DNA from: Cristatella mucedo
Taxonomy: Eukaryota; Bryozoa; Phylactolaemata; Cristatellidae
Length of the DNA stretch: 64,000 bases
NCBI GenBank assembly: GCA_009760855.2
Contig: WPIO01000055.1
Coordinates: 124,001 to 188,000, forward strand
Reading direction: 5' to 3'
Position numbers and translations under genes: made by a program. Positions 54,477-64,000 of this stretch are shown one piece after another (within the stretch, counting starts at the first letter, position 1; every line of letters begins with the position of its first letter). The notes under the pieces are model-generated. The model ran no database searches. It saw only the letters and a list, made by a program, of their open reading frames with translations, and was not told where the DNA came from.

Positions 54477-55260
54477 GTAAGTCGTGCTGGCGCTGCCGCT
54501 CGCCAAGCGCCGCGCCCAGCCCCCGGGGGACGACGGCCGCACTAAGGTCGCCGAGTCGTCGTGGCCGCGGCGAGCAGCAGCCCGCACGTTCGCGAACGTT
54601 CTGCCAGCTGCGCTCGCCCAGCCGGCGAAGTGCACCGCGCTGCGCGCGCGCTGACGGCCAGCCGCGAGCCGCGCCCCCACCCACCGACATAGGAGTCGGT
54701 GTTTGGGGCGGTGACAGTGACAGTGGCAGTGGCAGTGGCAGTGGCAGGCACTCGCCTTTCGACCCTGCCGCAGTTCGGTGAGCCGCGCCGCGGCGGCCGA
54801 CGATTCGCGCTTCGTTCGCTAAAGAGCTCACTTCGCTAACAGCCGCGCGCACGCGCTCATTCATAAGTCCAAGGCGGCTAATCCCCGCAGGAAGGGCCCG
54901 TAGCGCGTGGGTGCTGGCGGGAGGCGGGAAGCACGGATGCGCCGCGTGCTGCGGAGGCGGCGGCTCTTGACCTCCGGCATGCCAACCGCCGGCCCAGCCC
55001 ACTCTGGACGTCGCGCGTGCCGCAACGGCGCGCGCCAGCTAGACTGACGTGGCTGGTCGGTGGAAGCAGCGACGTCCGACAGAGTGGGGGTGGGGGTGGG
55101 TGCAGCCCTGAGGAGTCGCCTGAGCTCCGACTGAGGCTGCACGCTCCGCGCCGCCTCCGGACGCCACGCGCAGCCTAGTGGCGCCGCCACTAGTCGGCGG
55201 CAACCGCGGCGAGCGACCTCGCAGCGACCCCGAACGCGGTGCAAGCATTATGACGTGCGA

Positions 55261-56590
55261 GCGTTACTAGTTACTATTGCGCTCTTCTGCCGGAAATTAG
55301 ACGGGTAGGTGCGTCGCTCTGCGAAGGATGCAGGTTCCGGAAGTTTGAGTGTCGTAAGATAGTCTCGCGTCGCAAGTAACGTCGACGCCACCAGCGCTAT
55401 GGCGGCCGTCTTGGAGCAGAACAACCTCAATTATATATTGTAAAAGTACATATTACTGCAACACACGCACGCACACACACACGCGCACACACGCTCGCAC
55501 ACACACGCACACTCACATGGCTTAACGAACGTAGCGGTGTATGGCCTGGTCTTGAGAGGCATTTTCGCGCTGCGGACGGTCCGATTTCCGGACATTGGCC
55601 ACCGAGGATTCTGCCGCAAATATGCCCAAGTGCTCGTTAACTATGTGCTAACCGCTGCTCTTTGCATCCGAAATAAACTAGTGTTACTAGATAGCAGAAG
55701 TTGCTGGATTATAGACGGCGAAATGTTGTGCACGCATTCTAGAGTCTGCTAGTTAGAGGTAAACTCTCCGAAGCTCGAAATCCGGGCATCTTACATCTAC
55801 TTTGTAAATTTGTTAAAAATGCAACAATATCCCGGCCCTACATCGCTACGTTGAGTATAGGCACACCTTAGTATTAGTCGAACGAGCACAGTAATTTCAA
55901 ACACAGATTTCGATAGTCCTGTTTTATAAGACGGCAGCCGCAGAGCTCATTTGTGGCGGCAGTTAGATGTGGAAAATGGACGCTGTTACAAGCGTCGGCT
56001 TGACATGCCCACCATTTCAATACACCGGCTGTGGCTGACCTGCGGCGTGCCTGCGACGCGCCTGTAATGCGCCATGTTTTCCCCTTTAATACCTAAAACT
56101 GTTCACGCGGAAAAGAAACGATGGCGACCTCTAAACTAGAATTTTCTATTTCTGGTTCGTGGAAATATCGGCCTCGGCGAATGTACCTTGGTTGGGAGCG
56201 AGGCCAGCTATCGCGGTGCCAGCGGCTTGTCGTAATCCTGCAGAGTAGCGTTTGCCCTTGTCTACTGCTTGGACGGCGCTCTGCTTGCAGCTGCCCAGCT
56301 GCCACGTCACGAGCGCTCTGGCTTCCGATGTCCAGCCTGCCTGCCTTGCGAAGCAGTGGCTTCCAGACTTTGTGCAATGACCAGTAGCCGAATTCGCTCG
56401 CACGCCCATCCTGCTGTTCTGGTTGACTCTTCGGAGGAAGATGCCCGCCATAGGTGGCTGGTTGTTGAAGTTCTCCGGTCGCTTGGTGGGCCGTCGTCAC
56501 CGATCATTTTCAATAGCTGAGACTCGCTAGCGAAGACGCCAGTTTCTGCCTGCTGTCGCACAACGGAGCTGCCATATTCCGGGGCCCTCA
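55261..56590. other. Region right of the CpG island, no gene assigned
   Basis: A (CA)n-like tract lies at 55462-55516. The frames at 56093-56500 on both strands are of unclear status. Confidence 0.4.
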
Positions 56591-56594
56591 ATTC

Positions 56595-56761
<167 letters not shown>

Positions 56762-57416
56762 AACAAACGCTCGCCGTCCTCCAGCTAGTGCACAGGTCTG
56801 CCTTTGGCTGCTGCTGTCTTTCACATGCAGCAGAAAAAAATTGTCTTTGCGTGTCTTCCACTCCGGACTCTCGCTCATCGGAGGCGGCAAGCTTCTGCCC
56901 GGACGGGAAACGAATGCCTAAGCAAGGCCCTGATTGGCAGGATTGAACGACGATCCCGGTGTTTCGATTTCTCCCAGATGCTGTAAGCTGTTGCCATTCT
57001 CGCGAAGCCGGCGAAGCAAAGGCAATCTCCAGGATAGGCTTGTGCATGCTCCGGTGGGTGCTGCGACGGTTCGGGGTCAGAGGGCACGTGCATGGATGCG
57101 TGCATGCACGCGCGAGCTCGCTCATGCATGCATGCTCGTGGACGGTGAGCTTGTGTCCGTGCATGCAAACGAAAATACACTCATCGTTGCGAATGGGAGT
57201 GTGGCAGCTTTTGCGGCTGAAAAGCTAGGCTACAAGCGCAGCACTCGTTATGACGCTAGACTCAGCCGACATGCGACGAATACAGGTGAAGCTCAGAACC
57301 TTTGAACCATGGGGCAATCGACTTGTAGGAGCAGTACTAATGAGCCTCCGCCGCGCAGGTATGCCGACAGGAGCAGAACACGACAGCAACAAAGGACTCC
57401 CATAACGTAAGACTAG

Positions 57417-57572
57417 TTCACATCCATAATGAAGTAGAGAAGTCGGTTCGACAGCAAGGGAGGTTCGCAGGCTTCCAGAGCCAGCCATGGCATACAGCAA
57501 TGCGTGTACATCGTCCAGAGCATCGCCTTTTCCTTGCCCGATTCGAACTCTTGAGTGAACTCTTGGTTGGCT
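57417..57572 (-). other. Unidentified protein-like stretch, minus strand
   Basis: The minus strand reads EFTQEFESGKEKAMLWTMYT, then CCMPWLALEACEPPLLSNRL and LYFIMDVN before TAG at 57417-57419. The composition, with Trp, Met, Tyr and charged residues, looks like real protein. A possible acceptor lies just upstream (cttcaa-poor tract ending in AG near 57570). It could be a last exon. Family not recognised, and an open frame in another phase (57587-57225) competes. Confidence 0.25.
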
Positions 57573-57914
57573 CAAAGCCTCGAGCACAGCTTCCTGAGCT
57601 TAAATGGCTGGATATTTCAGGGCTTCCGCTTTCCTGCCGCCAAACCATAGATTATCGCATAGTCGGTTCAGAGCCGTTGTAATGCAGAAACTGAGAATAT
57701 TAAATATCTCGGCAGCAATAATCTTGCGGGTCTAGCTCATCGCACAGTTTCAGTAAGTACACGTGCCTGGAGTGTGCATGCAAAGTCGACACGTCCAGGC
57801 ACAATATACAATGCTTGCGCACTCGACTGCAGGCTCAGCATCCGAGAGGCTCTTCGTATCTCCCCTACTCACTCGCAATCTTTTGGCACGAGTAAAAAAG
57901 TAAAGTAAAGCATT

Positions 57915-58035
57915 GCCGATTCAACGGTCTCTTTTATTTGGCAGCAGAAAAGCCGCGATGATAGCTTTTGCTCAACTTTCGGCTGGCAGTAAGGAACTGC
58001 CTGCAGCAAGACTCAAACCTATGAGTTGAGCTGTG
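57915..58035 (-). repeat. SINE remnant, divergent, minus strand
   Basis: GATTCAACGGTCTCTTTTAT and a GACTCAAACCTATGAGTTGAGC stretch fit the antisense SINE layout, strongly diverged. Confidence 0.4.
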
Positions 58036-58251
58036 ATTTGAGATCCTCTTAGTGCTGGGCCAGGACCCCGGGATGTGGGAGGTACATCCGGAAAATGGCC
58101 ACGAGCCTTGTGCCTCTATTTTTCGAATGCACGAGGCATGAGGTGAGATCTAAATGTTTGGTGTTGAGCTGAGTTTGCATTGAGTGAGGTAGCGTCCAAC
58201 GATTGGTATCCCTGTGCAAGCGTTTGCCTCAAGCTTCTTTAGAAAAGTTCT

Positions 58252-58368
58252 ACCTGATTTAACAGCCTCCTTTTGTATAGTGGCGGAAGAGCCTTAGTAG
58301 AGGCTATCACCGCCCCTTGCAGCGGCAATATAGGATCGCCCACAGCTCGTGATTCGTATCAGCGACAT
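58252..58368 (-). repeat. SINE remnant, minus strand
   Basis: TTTAACAGCCTCCTTTTG, CTATCACCGCCCCTTGCAGC and AGGATCGCCCACAG match the antisense body. The tRNA half is lost. Confidence 0.65.
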
Positions 58369-58646
58369 CGCGATAGAGAGGGGGAAGAGCAGCACTAGCC
58401 TTCTGCTAGTTCTTGGTCGTCCCCATTGTTGCCCATTTTCTTCACTGCCATCGTCATAAATCGAAATCGCAATCTTCTGCCCCCTTTCATCGACACTGCT
58501 GAGGCACAGGACTCGGATAAGAGAACTGGTCTGCCGAAAGGGCACACACAGTTTTGGCATACACATATTAAGCAGGCAGGGCAGTTGGCAGGCAGCGTTG
58601 TATACACAAGCAGTTCTTCTTGATGAACGAGCACAAGTCTGGTGCC

Positions 58647-59009
58647 TCACTTGCTCGGATGCTGCAGTGGCTGCCGGCATTTCCACACATTTCCAGCTCG
58701 AACTGACGCAGGCTCGGGCTGCCCGGAGGCGGGGTGCCGGGGGTGTGTGCCGGGGGGGGGGGGAAGAGGAGGGGTAGGGGTAGTGGCAGCGGCAGCACAG
58801 GGAGCTAGCACAGGACGCCTTGTCTTGCTAGGCCCGCCCGAGGTGTCAGGCCGGTTCTTGCACTCGCATGCGTCAGCCTGCACATTGTAGCCCCAGTCGA
58901 ATCCCTCATGAGGGGCACTAAATGCTTGTCGGGGCGGCTCAACTGCATCATCAGCAGCGGCAGCAGTAGCCGCTTGAACTTGCTCAAGGAGATAGCTATC
59001 CCTCCCCTG
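58647..59009 (-). other. Unidentified 120-codon open frame, minus strand
   Basis: From 59009 down to the stop at 58647 the minus strand is open. It includes DSYLLEQVQAATAAAADDAV, APHEGFDWGYNVQADACECK and a Pro-rich end. An acceptor-like AG lies just upstream (CTAGCAG, 59012-59007). The first 70 codons look like genuine coding sequence; the Pro-rich part may be intron. I recognise no family. A second frame (59131-58850) overlaps and is the alternative. Confidence 0.3.
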
Positions 59010-59599
59010 CTAGCGACTGTCGAGCCCCTTTGCAGATAGTCTTGCAGTGCGCCAAGCAGACCATTCCAGCCAGTGTGCAGAGCCGACAACTCTAGGCCGT
59101 CCGACGAGGCAGAGAATATCCAGCAATGCAGAAAAACGAAAAAGACACAGCATTCGAATTCACGAAAACTGCGTAATTTAAACGCTGCCATGTAATGGGC
59201 AGCAGCAGCAGCAGCAGCGCCGAGCCGTACCCGAGGAACAGCCGCTTGCTCTGCTCTAGAATTTGCCGGCTTCTCATCGCTGTTCTGCTTCCTGCTCCCG
59301 TGCAGGGATGCTCCTCGATCGTCCCTGATCGGTGGCTGACTTGGGCTCTGCATGCCTTCGCTTTCCTTTCCTATCTGGCAGACGTCCGCTGAACAGTATT
59401 GCACGGGCACAGGCCTCGATCTCGTGCGAGATGCAGAGAGAATAGCCTGCTGTCGAGCGTGCCGCTCTGGCAGTCCCCCCTGATGGCCGCCCTCGCCGAT
59501 TTGGAGGGACTTTACGGGCTGCACTGCTTGATCTGAGGGGCCTATCAAGCGGCATTCCGGCTGCGAGGGATGCAGCTAGTATGTACCTACTCCCTGTGC

Positions 59600-59719
59600 G
59601 TGCATGGGTGTATGCATGGGTGCATACATGCGTACATTGGTGCATGCATTGGTGCATGAGTGGGTGCATGCCTGGGTATGTGCCTTGGTGCACCTGCATG
59701 TGCTTGCGCGCGTGTGTGC

Positions 59720-59758
<39 letters not shown>

Positions 59759-59776
59759 TGTGTGTGTGTATGCACG
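59600..59776. repeat. TGCATGGG-type minisatellite running into (GT)n
   Basis: Imperfect 8-12 bp units of TGCATGGG/TGCATTGG type (59600-59705), then GT repeats (59718-59776). Confidence 0.85.
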
Positions 59777-59918
59777 TGCTTGCGCGCATGTGTAAGTGCC
59801 ACTTGAGTGTTGCTACCCATCGATTGGGCTGCTTGTCTTCGGTCGCATTCATGCAGCTGTTTGGGAAATAGCCGGGCTCTTGTGTAAACTATTTGTTGGT
59901 CTGAATTCTACAGCTGCC

Positions 59919-60114
59919 TCTCTGAGAGCTGGCTGAGAGCTGTGGATGCTGAGAGTGGAGTAGAGCACTGCTCTGCTGCAGTTACCATGGCAGCACGATG
60001 GATTGAGGTCAACTCCCAGCACCCAGCATTGCCAGCACGCCCAGCGCCTTGTAGGGAGGAGGAGGAGGAGGAGGAGGAGGTACACCCTGCACCTTTAGGG
60101 GCTGCAACCCCTCA
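59919..60114 (+). other. Candidate exon-like open stretch
   Basis: After a pyrimidine-rich tract ending TTCTACAG, an open frame reads CLSESWLRAVDAESGVEHCS, a MAARWIEVNSQHPALP segment and a run of eight Glu. A possible donor (CAG|GTTTGC) lies at about 60115. The stretch is plus strand, the same as the candidate signal-peptide exon, but nothing links them and no family is recognised. Confidence 0.2.
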
Positions 60115-60610
60115 GGTTTGCCGAGCAAAACTCCTGCATCCCTCGACAGCCACTGCCAAATGACTGTTGCTAAAGGAAAGCTTACCTATTCCCTGATGGC
60201 ACAGCAAAATACTGCAGGACCGAGGGCATTCGTTGGCTGTCGTCCTGCTTGCAACTACCTGCCTTTGTGTCTCCTTGCTGACCGGAAGGCACAAACGTGC
60301 CAACACCCGAGACCAGCTCTGGTGCATGTGTAGTTATGCAGGCAGCGGTGCAGGACTTCTTAAAGGCTTGTTCTGGTTGCTCGTTCATAGTAGTTTGTTT
60401 GCTCTCAGGCTTGCCGGCAGAGGAATGCATGCTGAAGACGATGGTTGGCGCATTGTCACCGAACTCCCAGAGAGGCTAGTCTTGCATTCGAGTATGTCTG
60501 GTAGCATGCAGCATACATGAAAAGATCCTCTGTGTGTTCATTGCACACGTCCTTAGACAAATTTAGCATCATGTTTAAGTGCAGATAGAATAAATAATAA
60601 TAATAAATAA

Positions 60611-60781
60611 ATCCTAGCTGATTAAGCAGCCTCTTTTTGTACATCGACAGAAGAGTCTTTACGGCTATCACCACCGCTTGCAGTGGCGATAAAGGATCGC
60701 CCACGACAGGTATCGAACCCACGACCTCGGGACCGAGGTCGGGAAAGCAACCACCTTACCCAGTGTGCCATCGCAGCTCAC
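60611..60781 (-). repeat. tRNA-derived SINE, minus strand, full length
   Basis: ATCCTAGCTGATTAAGCAGC, the body, the decayed B box GGTATCGAACCC, the CACGACCTCGGGACCGAGGT palindrome and the GTGTGCCATCGCAGCT end. Flanked on the 3' side by AATAA repeats. Confidence 0.85.
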
Positions 60782-61039
60782 CAAGAATAGCAGGTCTCAC
60801 GTCTGTGCCAACTTGGAGATGCCGCCACCGAGGCTAACAATTCAGCAGATAGAGCTGGATAGACAGAGCCTAAGCGTACTAAGTGTGGCGTGCCTGGCTA
60901 CAGTCACAGATTGAAACGAACTGCAATAGCCTTTCCCTGTCCACCTTAGGATGACCATCAGCTGGACTCTCGTGGTGCAGCTATTAAGCTAAAAGCTTGG
61001 CAATGGCAACAGCAGAGGCATCGGGTGTGTGAGCAAGCC

Positions 61040-61145
61040 TAACGAGCAAATGTAAAGCGCCTAGAAAGAAATTGAGTTCTCTGAGGGTGCTTTATCAAGT
61101 GTATTACTATTATTAATATTAATATTATTATTATTATTATCATGC
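61040..61145 (+). mobile_element. LINE family A 3' tail
   Basis: GCAAATGTAAAGCGCCTAG, a hairpin (61052-61095) and an ATT/AAT tail. Confidence 0.8.
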
Positions 61146-62079
61146 AGTGATGAAGAGTTATATCTCCCAAAATAATTTATCCCTATGCGTCATGAATTAT
61201 CATTCACATAACAAGAACAGATGGAGCCATGGCAGTGGAGCTTAACAAAAAAATTGCAAGGTCAACTATAATTAAATGTAGCAACAGTTTTGGTTTTGAT
61301 CATCTGACATCCTTGAACTATCAAGGTCACGGTCTCTGTCTTAATATCCCAAACAATAGAATCAATGAAAAATCAACTGATTCAAAAGCTAAATATTATA
61401 AAAAACTTCAAGAGCCTCAACTTATGCAGGAAATTTAGCAATTTATGTAACCAATTTAGAAAGATAGATAAAAGAATTAAGATATTAATTAATAATGCAT
61501 GAAGCAGAATATCAAGTTTGTGAATGCTTGAAGACATGTGTAGCACTACTGACCGTACATGCACCATCAGTTTTAATCATCACCCCATTGCATGTAGAAA
61601 GAAGCCAAACTCAAAATCCAAATTTGACGTTGGTCGGTTGGATATTGGTTGAGTTATGGAATTTAGGAACGTTAAAAAAATGACTTCTGGGGAAAAGCTT
61701 CAACGAAAGCAAGAGAGGATCTCAAAGCATGAAAATCGATGTAACGAAGCCCAATTAACTTGAAAAATGTATACGATGGTTAAAGTATGCAAATCAATTC
61801 TTAATCAAATATTAAATTAACTATTTCACATTGATCGGATCCCGATCAGTGGAGTGTGACATTTGCCATGCACCAGGGCAGGCTGTTTACAAAAGGGGTG
61901 GTCATTCTAAAGGCCAGCTTTCAGAGCATTCCGGTAATGGCAGCATATTGGGGGATGGGAGAGTCCCGGGGTCTTATTAAATAGTGCAGGTCCCAAGAGT
62001 GCATATATTTGAAGGGAGAGCATTATTTTCGTGACGCATAGCACCGACGCACTGACCTAGCTTGCCCTCATCAACCCCC
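61146..62079. other. AT-rich island, no gene assigned
   Basis: Markedly AT-rich to about 61820 compared with everything around it. Short frames (61229-61438 and 61495-61683) have Lys/Asn/Ile-rich composition but no recognised product. Confidence 0.5.
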
Positions 62080-62400
62080 TCTTGTAATGTATCTCCGTCT
62101 GTAACTCCACAAAGTCATAAAGACCATGTGGGTGTTACGAAGGAAAGTTTTGTATAGTGCACTCACAGCCTAAGCGGCTTTCGGTACGAATTCGGTAGCC
62201 AACAGACTTCGTCTCGTGCAAAAAGAGAAAGTGGGAAGCATAGCAGAGTCGGGAGAGCAGTTGAGGTAGTGAGTAGCATGGAAGTAGCGGCTCAGGACCG
62301 CTGGAAAGGATGAGCCATAGTCGACAGCAGGAGAGTAGTTGTCGTTGTGCAAGAATTGTGGAAGCGAGTTCTACAGTTTGTTGTGAGTAATGAAAGCTTT
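62080..62400 (-). mobile_element. LINE family B 3' end, minus strand
   Basis: Starts at the antisense tail (AATGTATCTCCGTCTGTAAC), then the antisense B 3' UTR and the coding end HNDNYSPAVDYGSSFPAVL. Confidence 0.8.
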
Positions 62401-63885
62401 AAGTACTCGGTCAGTGTTCTTACGGTCAGCTTACTGCCTTAGTGCCCTGGACATTTTATTTTTAGACTAATAATATCCGATTAATATTTTAGACTTTGAT
62501 TTTTCTTGGGTTTGGGCTTTTACATCATTTGATCGGGATCTGTAAATGGTGCTTTTAGGACCTTGACAGCTGTCAGTGTGCCTAAACAGATCTTGGTTAA
62601 TAACGGCTTAAATGTAAACTTAATCCCCTTCATATCCCGCGAATCGTCTAGAATAATCTTTCACAAACTGATTCCCAATGAATAAGCCCTCTTAAAGCAG
62701 ACCAGGAAGAAACAGCGATTTACTAACTGCCGATGGCTATGATGAGTAAAAATATGGAAGACCGACTTTCAGGCCAATAAACTATAACCGGAGTTCAATC
62801 GATTCAGAGGCAATGGCTCTCTTAGAGGTTCGCCAGTGGCTGCAGCTTACATGAGACAGCTAACGATAGGTCTCACTTAAAACAATGCCTCAGCACTTCC
62901 GGTTGCATCAGAGAGAAAGGTGGTTTACAGCAATCCGTGTAAACATATGTATGGAAAGTAACAAAATCAGAAATTGCATAGAGTGGCCGATCCCACCTGA
63001 GCCCCTTTGATGCTATCAGGTTTATAGTGACCTTTGGTTGTACTGTTAATTAGTACATTCTGAAAGGATTCCATGCTTCTTTTGAGAGCCACTGTGGTCT
63101 CCATTTCGGGCTCAGTAGTTGCTATTTTCTAAACTCAAATGAGAAAATCTCCACCGGGTCTATGTTTAGCGAAAGCTTTTAATAACTTGGTCGAGGGACT
63201 GCTTCCGGTGTGAATATCTCTTAAAAATAGTTTTCCAAATCTTGTTCAGGTCATTTGCCAAGCACTGCAGCTTCAGATTGCTTTTATAACACGTGCGTCG
63301 TTTGAAAGACAGCGGTTTTCTATTATGTTTTCCCTGGGCATGCATCCCTTTGCAGAGTTTGCTTAGTCGAGTCGGGGGGGGGGGAGGGAGACGGAAGTCA
63401 AACCCTGCCGATGAGCGGTCGAGAGATGCAGCTTTTTCAGTGTGAGGCTAAAGAGACTTGTAAGAAGCTTTGATTCGCAGACCAGCCTCAAGGCTCATCA
63501 CTGCAGCAGCCACTGTACACGTGATTGCCTTTGCCTGAGCCATTGCACGTTGACCAATCTCCATTAGCAAATGGCTGCCCATAATGCCCCTGTTACCACA
63601 GCGTCACCATTCTTGCTAAATTAATAGCAGTGTGAATGCTATTAGGGTGACCGATACTTGGGGATGACCTATGCCTGACCGATGCTTGCATGATGCCCAC
63701 CCAATCAGCATGGAGGCATCACCTGGTGTGGCAAAGCTCCAATGATTGACTGATCCTCTGCTGTGCCCTGGGGGGGGGGGGGCTCCCAATGTGGTCGTTG
63801 GGAGCATGCTGTGCCAATCTGTGCCAGTCTGTGCCGTTTATGCAGTCGGTAGCCTGTGCAAACGTGCATGTGCGTGTGCGGCGCA
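62401..63885. other. Unassigned stretch with poly-G runs
   Basis: No gene recognised. Guanine runs at about 63374-63385 and 63771-63782. Confidence 0.45.
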
Positions 63886-63887
63886 CG

Positions 63888-63970
<83 letters not shown>
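63888..63970. repeat. (GT)n microsatellite
   Basis: About 40 GT units at the window's right end. Confidence 0.95.
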
Positions 63971-63971
<1 letters not shown>

Positions 63972-64000
63972 TGCATGGGTGAGTGACAGATAAGCAGGCA

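Larger units (their letters stand above)
53190..55260. promoter_or_regulatory. CpG island, probable promoter and first-exon region
   Basis: About 2 kb of strongly GC-rich sequence packed with CpG, in contrast to the AT-richer flanks. Contains GCCGCCGCGCATCG direct repeats (53260-53310), a CGG trinucleotide run (53741-53771) and a GTGGCA hexamer run (54719-54750). An inverted pair of TAATCGAC sites lies at 53808-53828. Long frames on both strands (e.g. 53488-53891 and 54433-55002) are Arg/Ala/Pro-rich by-products of the base composition. A gene probably starts here. Confidence 0.65.

Noticed and set aside
59581-59871. Cys-Val repeat protein over the GT minisatellite (also 63746-63986)
   Set aside because: Translation of GT repeats in both directions.

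Overview
The window is nuclear DNA from an animal, most likely an invertebrate. Three conserved eukaryotic genes are split by spliceosomal introns, and most of the rest is decayed non-LTR retrotransposons, tRNA-derived SINEs and long microsatellites. There is no operon structure. The EF-Tu gene resembles the second, divergent mitochondrial EF-Tu (EF-Tu2) found in insects and some other invertebrates, which argues against a vertebrate. I cannot place the organism more precisely from sequence alone.

Gene layout. (1) Positions 5398-14837, plus strand: the 3' five coding exons of a PUS7/TruD-family pseudouridine synthase. The upstream exons with the catalytic aspartate lie outside the window or were not seen. 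(2) Positions 19995-30051, minus strand: a complete nine-exon DDX20 (Gemin3) DEAD-box helicase gene of 876 codons with all helicase motifs. (3) Positions 30213-39470, plus strand: a complete two-exon mitochondrial EF-Tu gene of 480 codons. Genes 2 and 3 are head to head, with only 161 bp between start codons, so they probably share a bidirectional promoter. Genes 1 and 2 converge on about 5 kb that holds an old tandem-repeat array. Splice phases were checked at every junction and all agree.

Region 39.5-53.2 kb is gene-poor and full of retroelement remains. At 53.2-55.3 kb is a very GC- and CpG-rich island. It contains a short open reading frame with a signal-peptide-like start followed by a strong splice donor (54385-54476), a candidate first exon of a plus-strand gene running rightwards. 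From 55 to 60.5 kb there are several coding-looking stretches that I could not identify. From 61.1 to 62.1 kb is an AT-rich island, and the window ends in a GT microsatellite.

Repeats. Two related CR1/L2-type LINE families are scattered throughout. Family A ends in a conserved 3' hairpin followed by (ATT)n. Family B ends in a short ACATT-type tail. Three longer A copies (24.5-25.9, 46.0-47.2 and 48.1-49.3 kb) keep reverse-transcriptase reading frames, but all are 5' truncated and lack an endonuclease. A tRNA-derived SINE occurs in about a dozen copies on both strands. Several insertions are nested and can be ordered in time: LINE A within a GA microsatellite, within the tandem array, and within a SINE.
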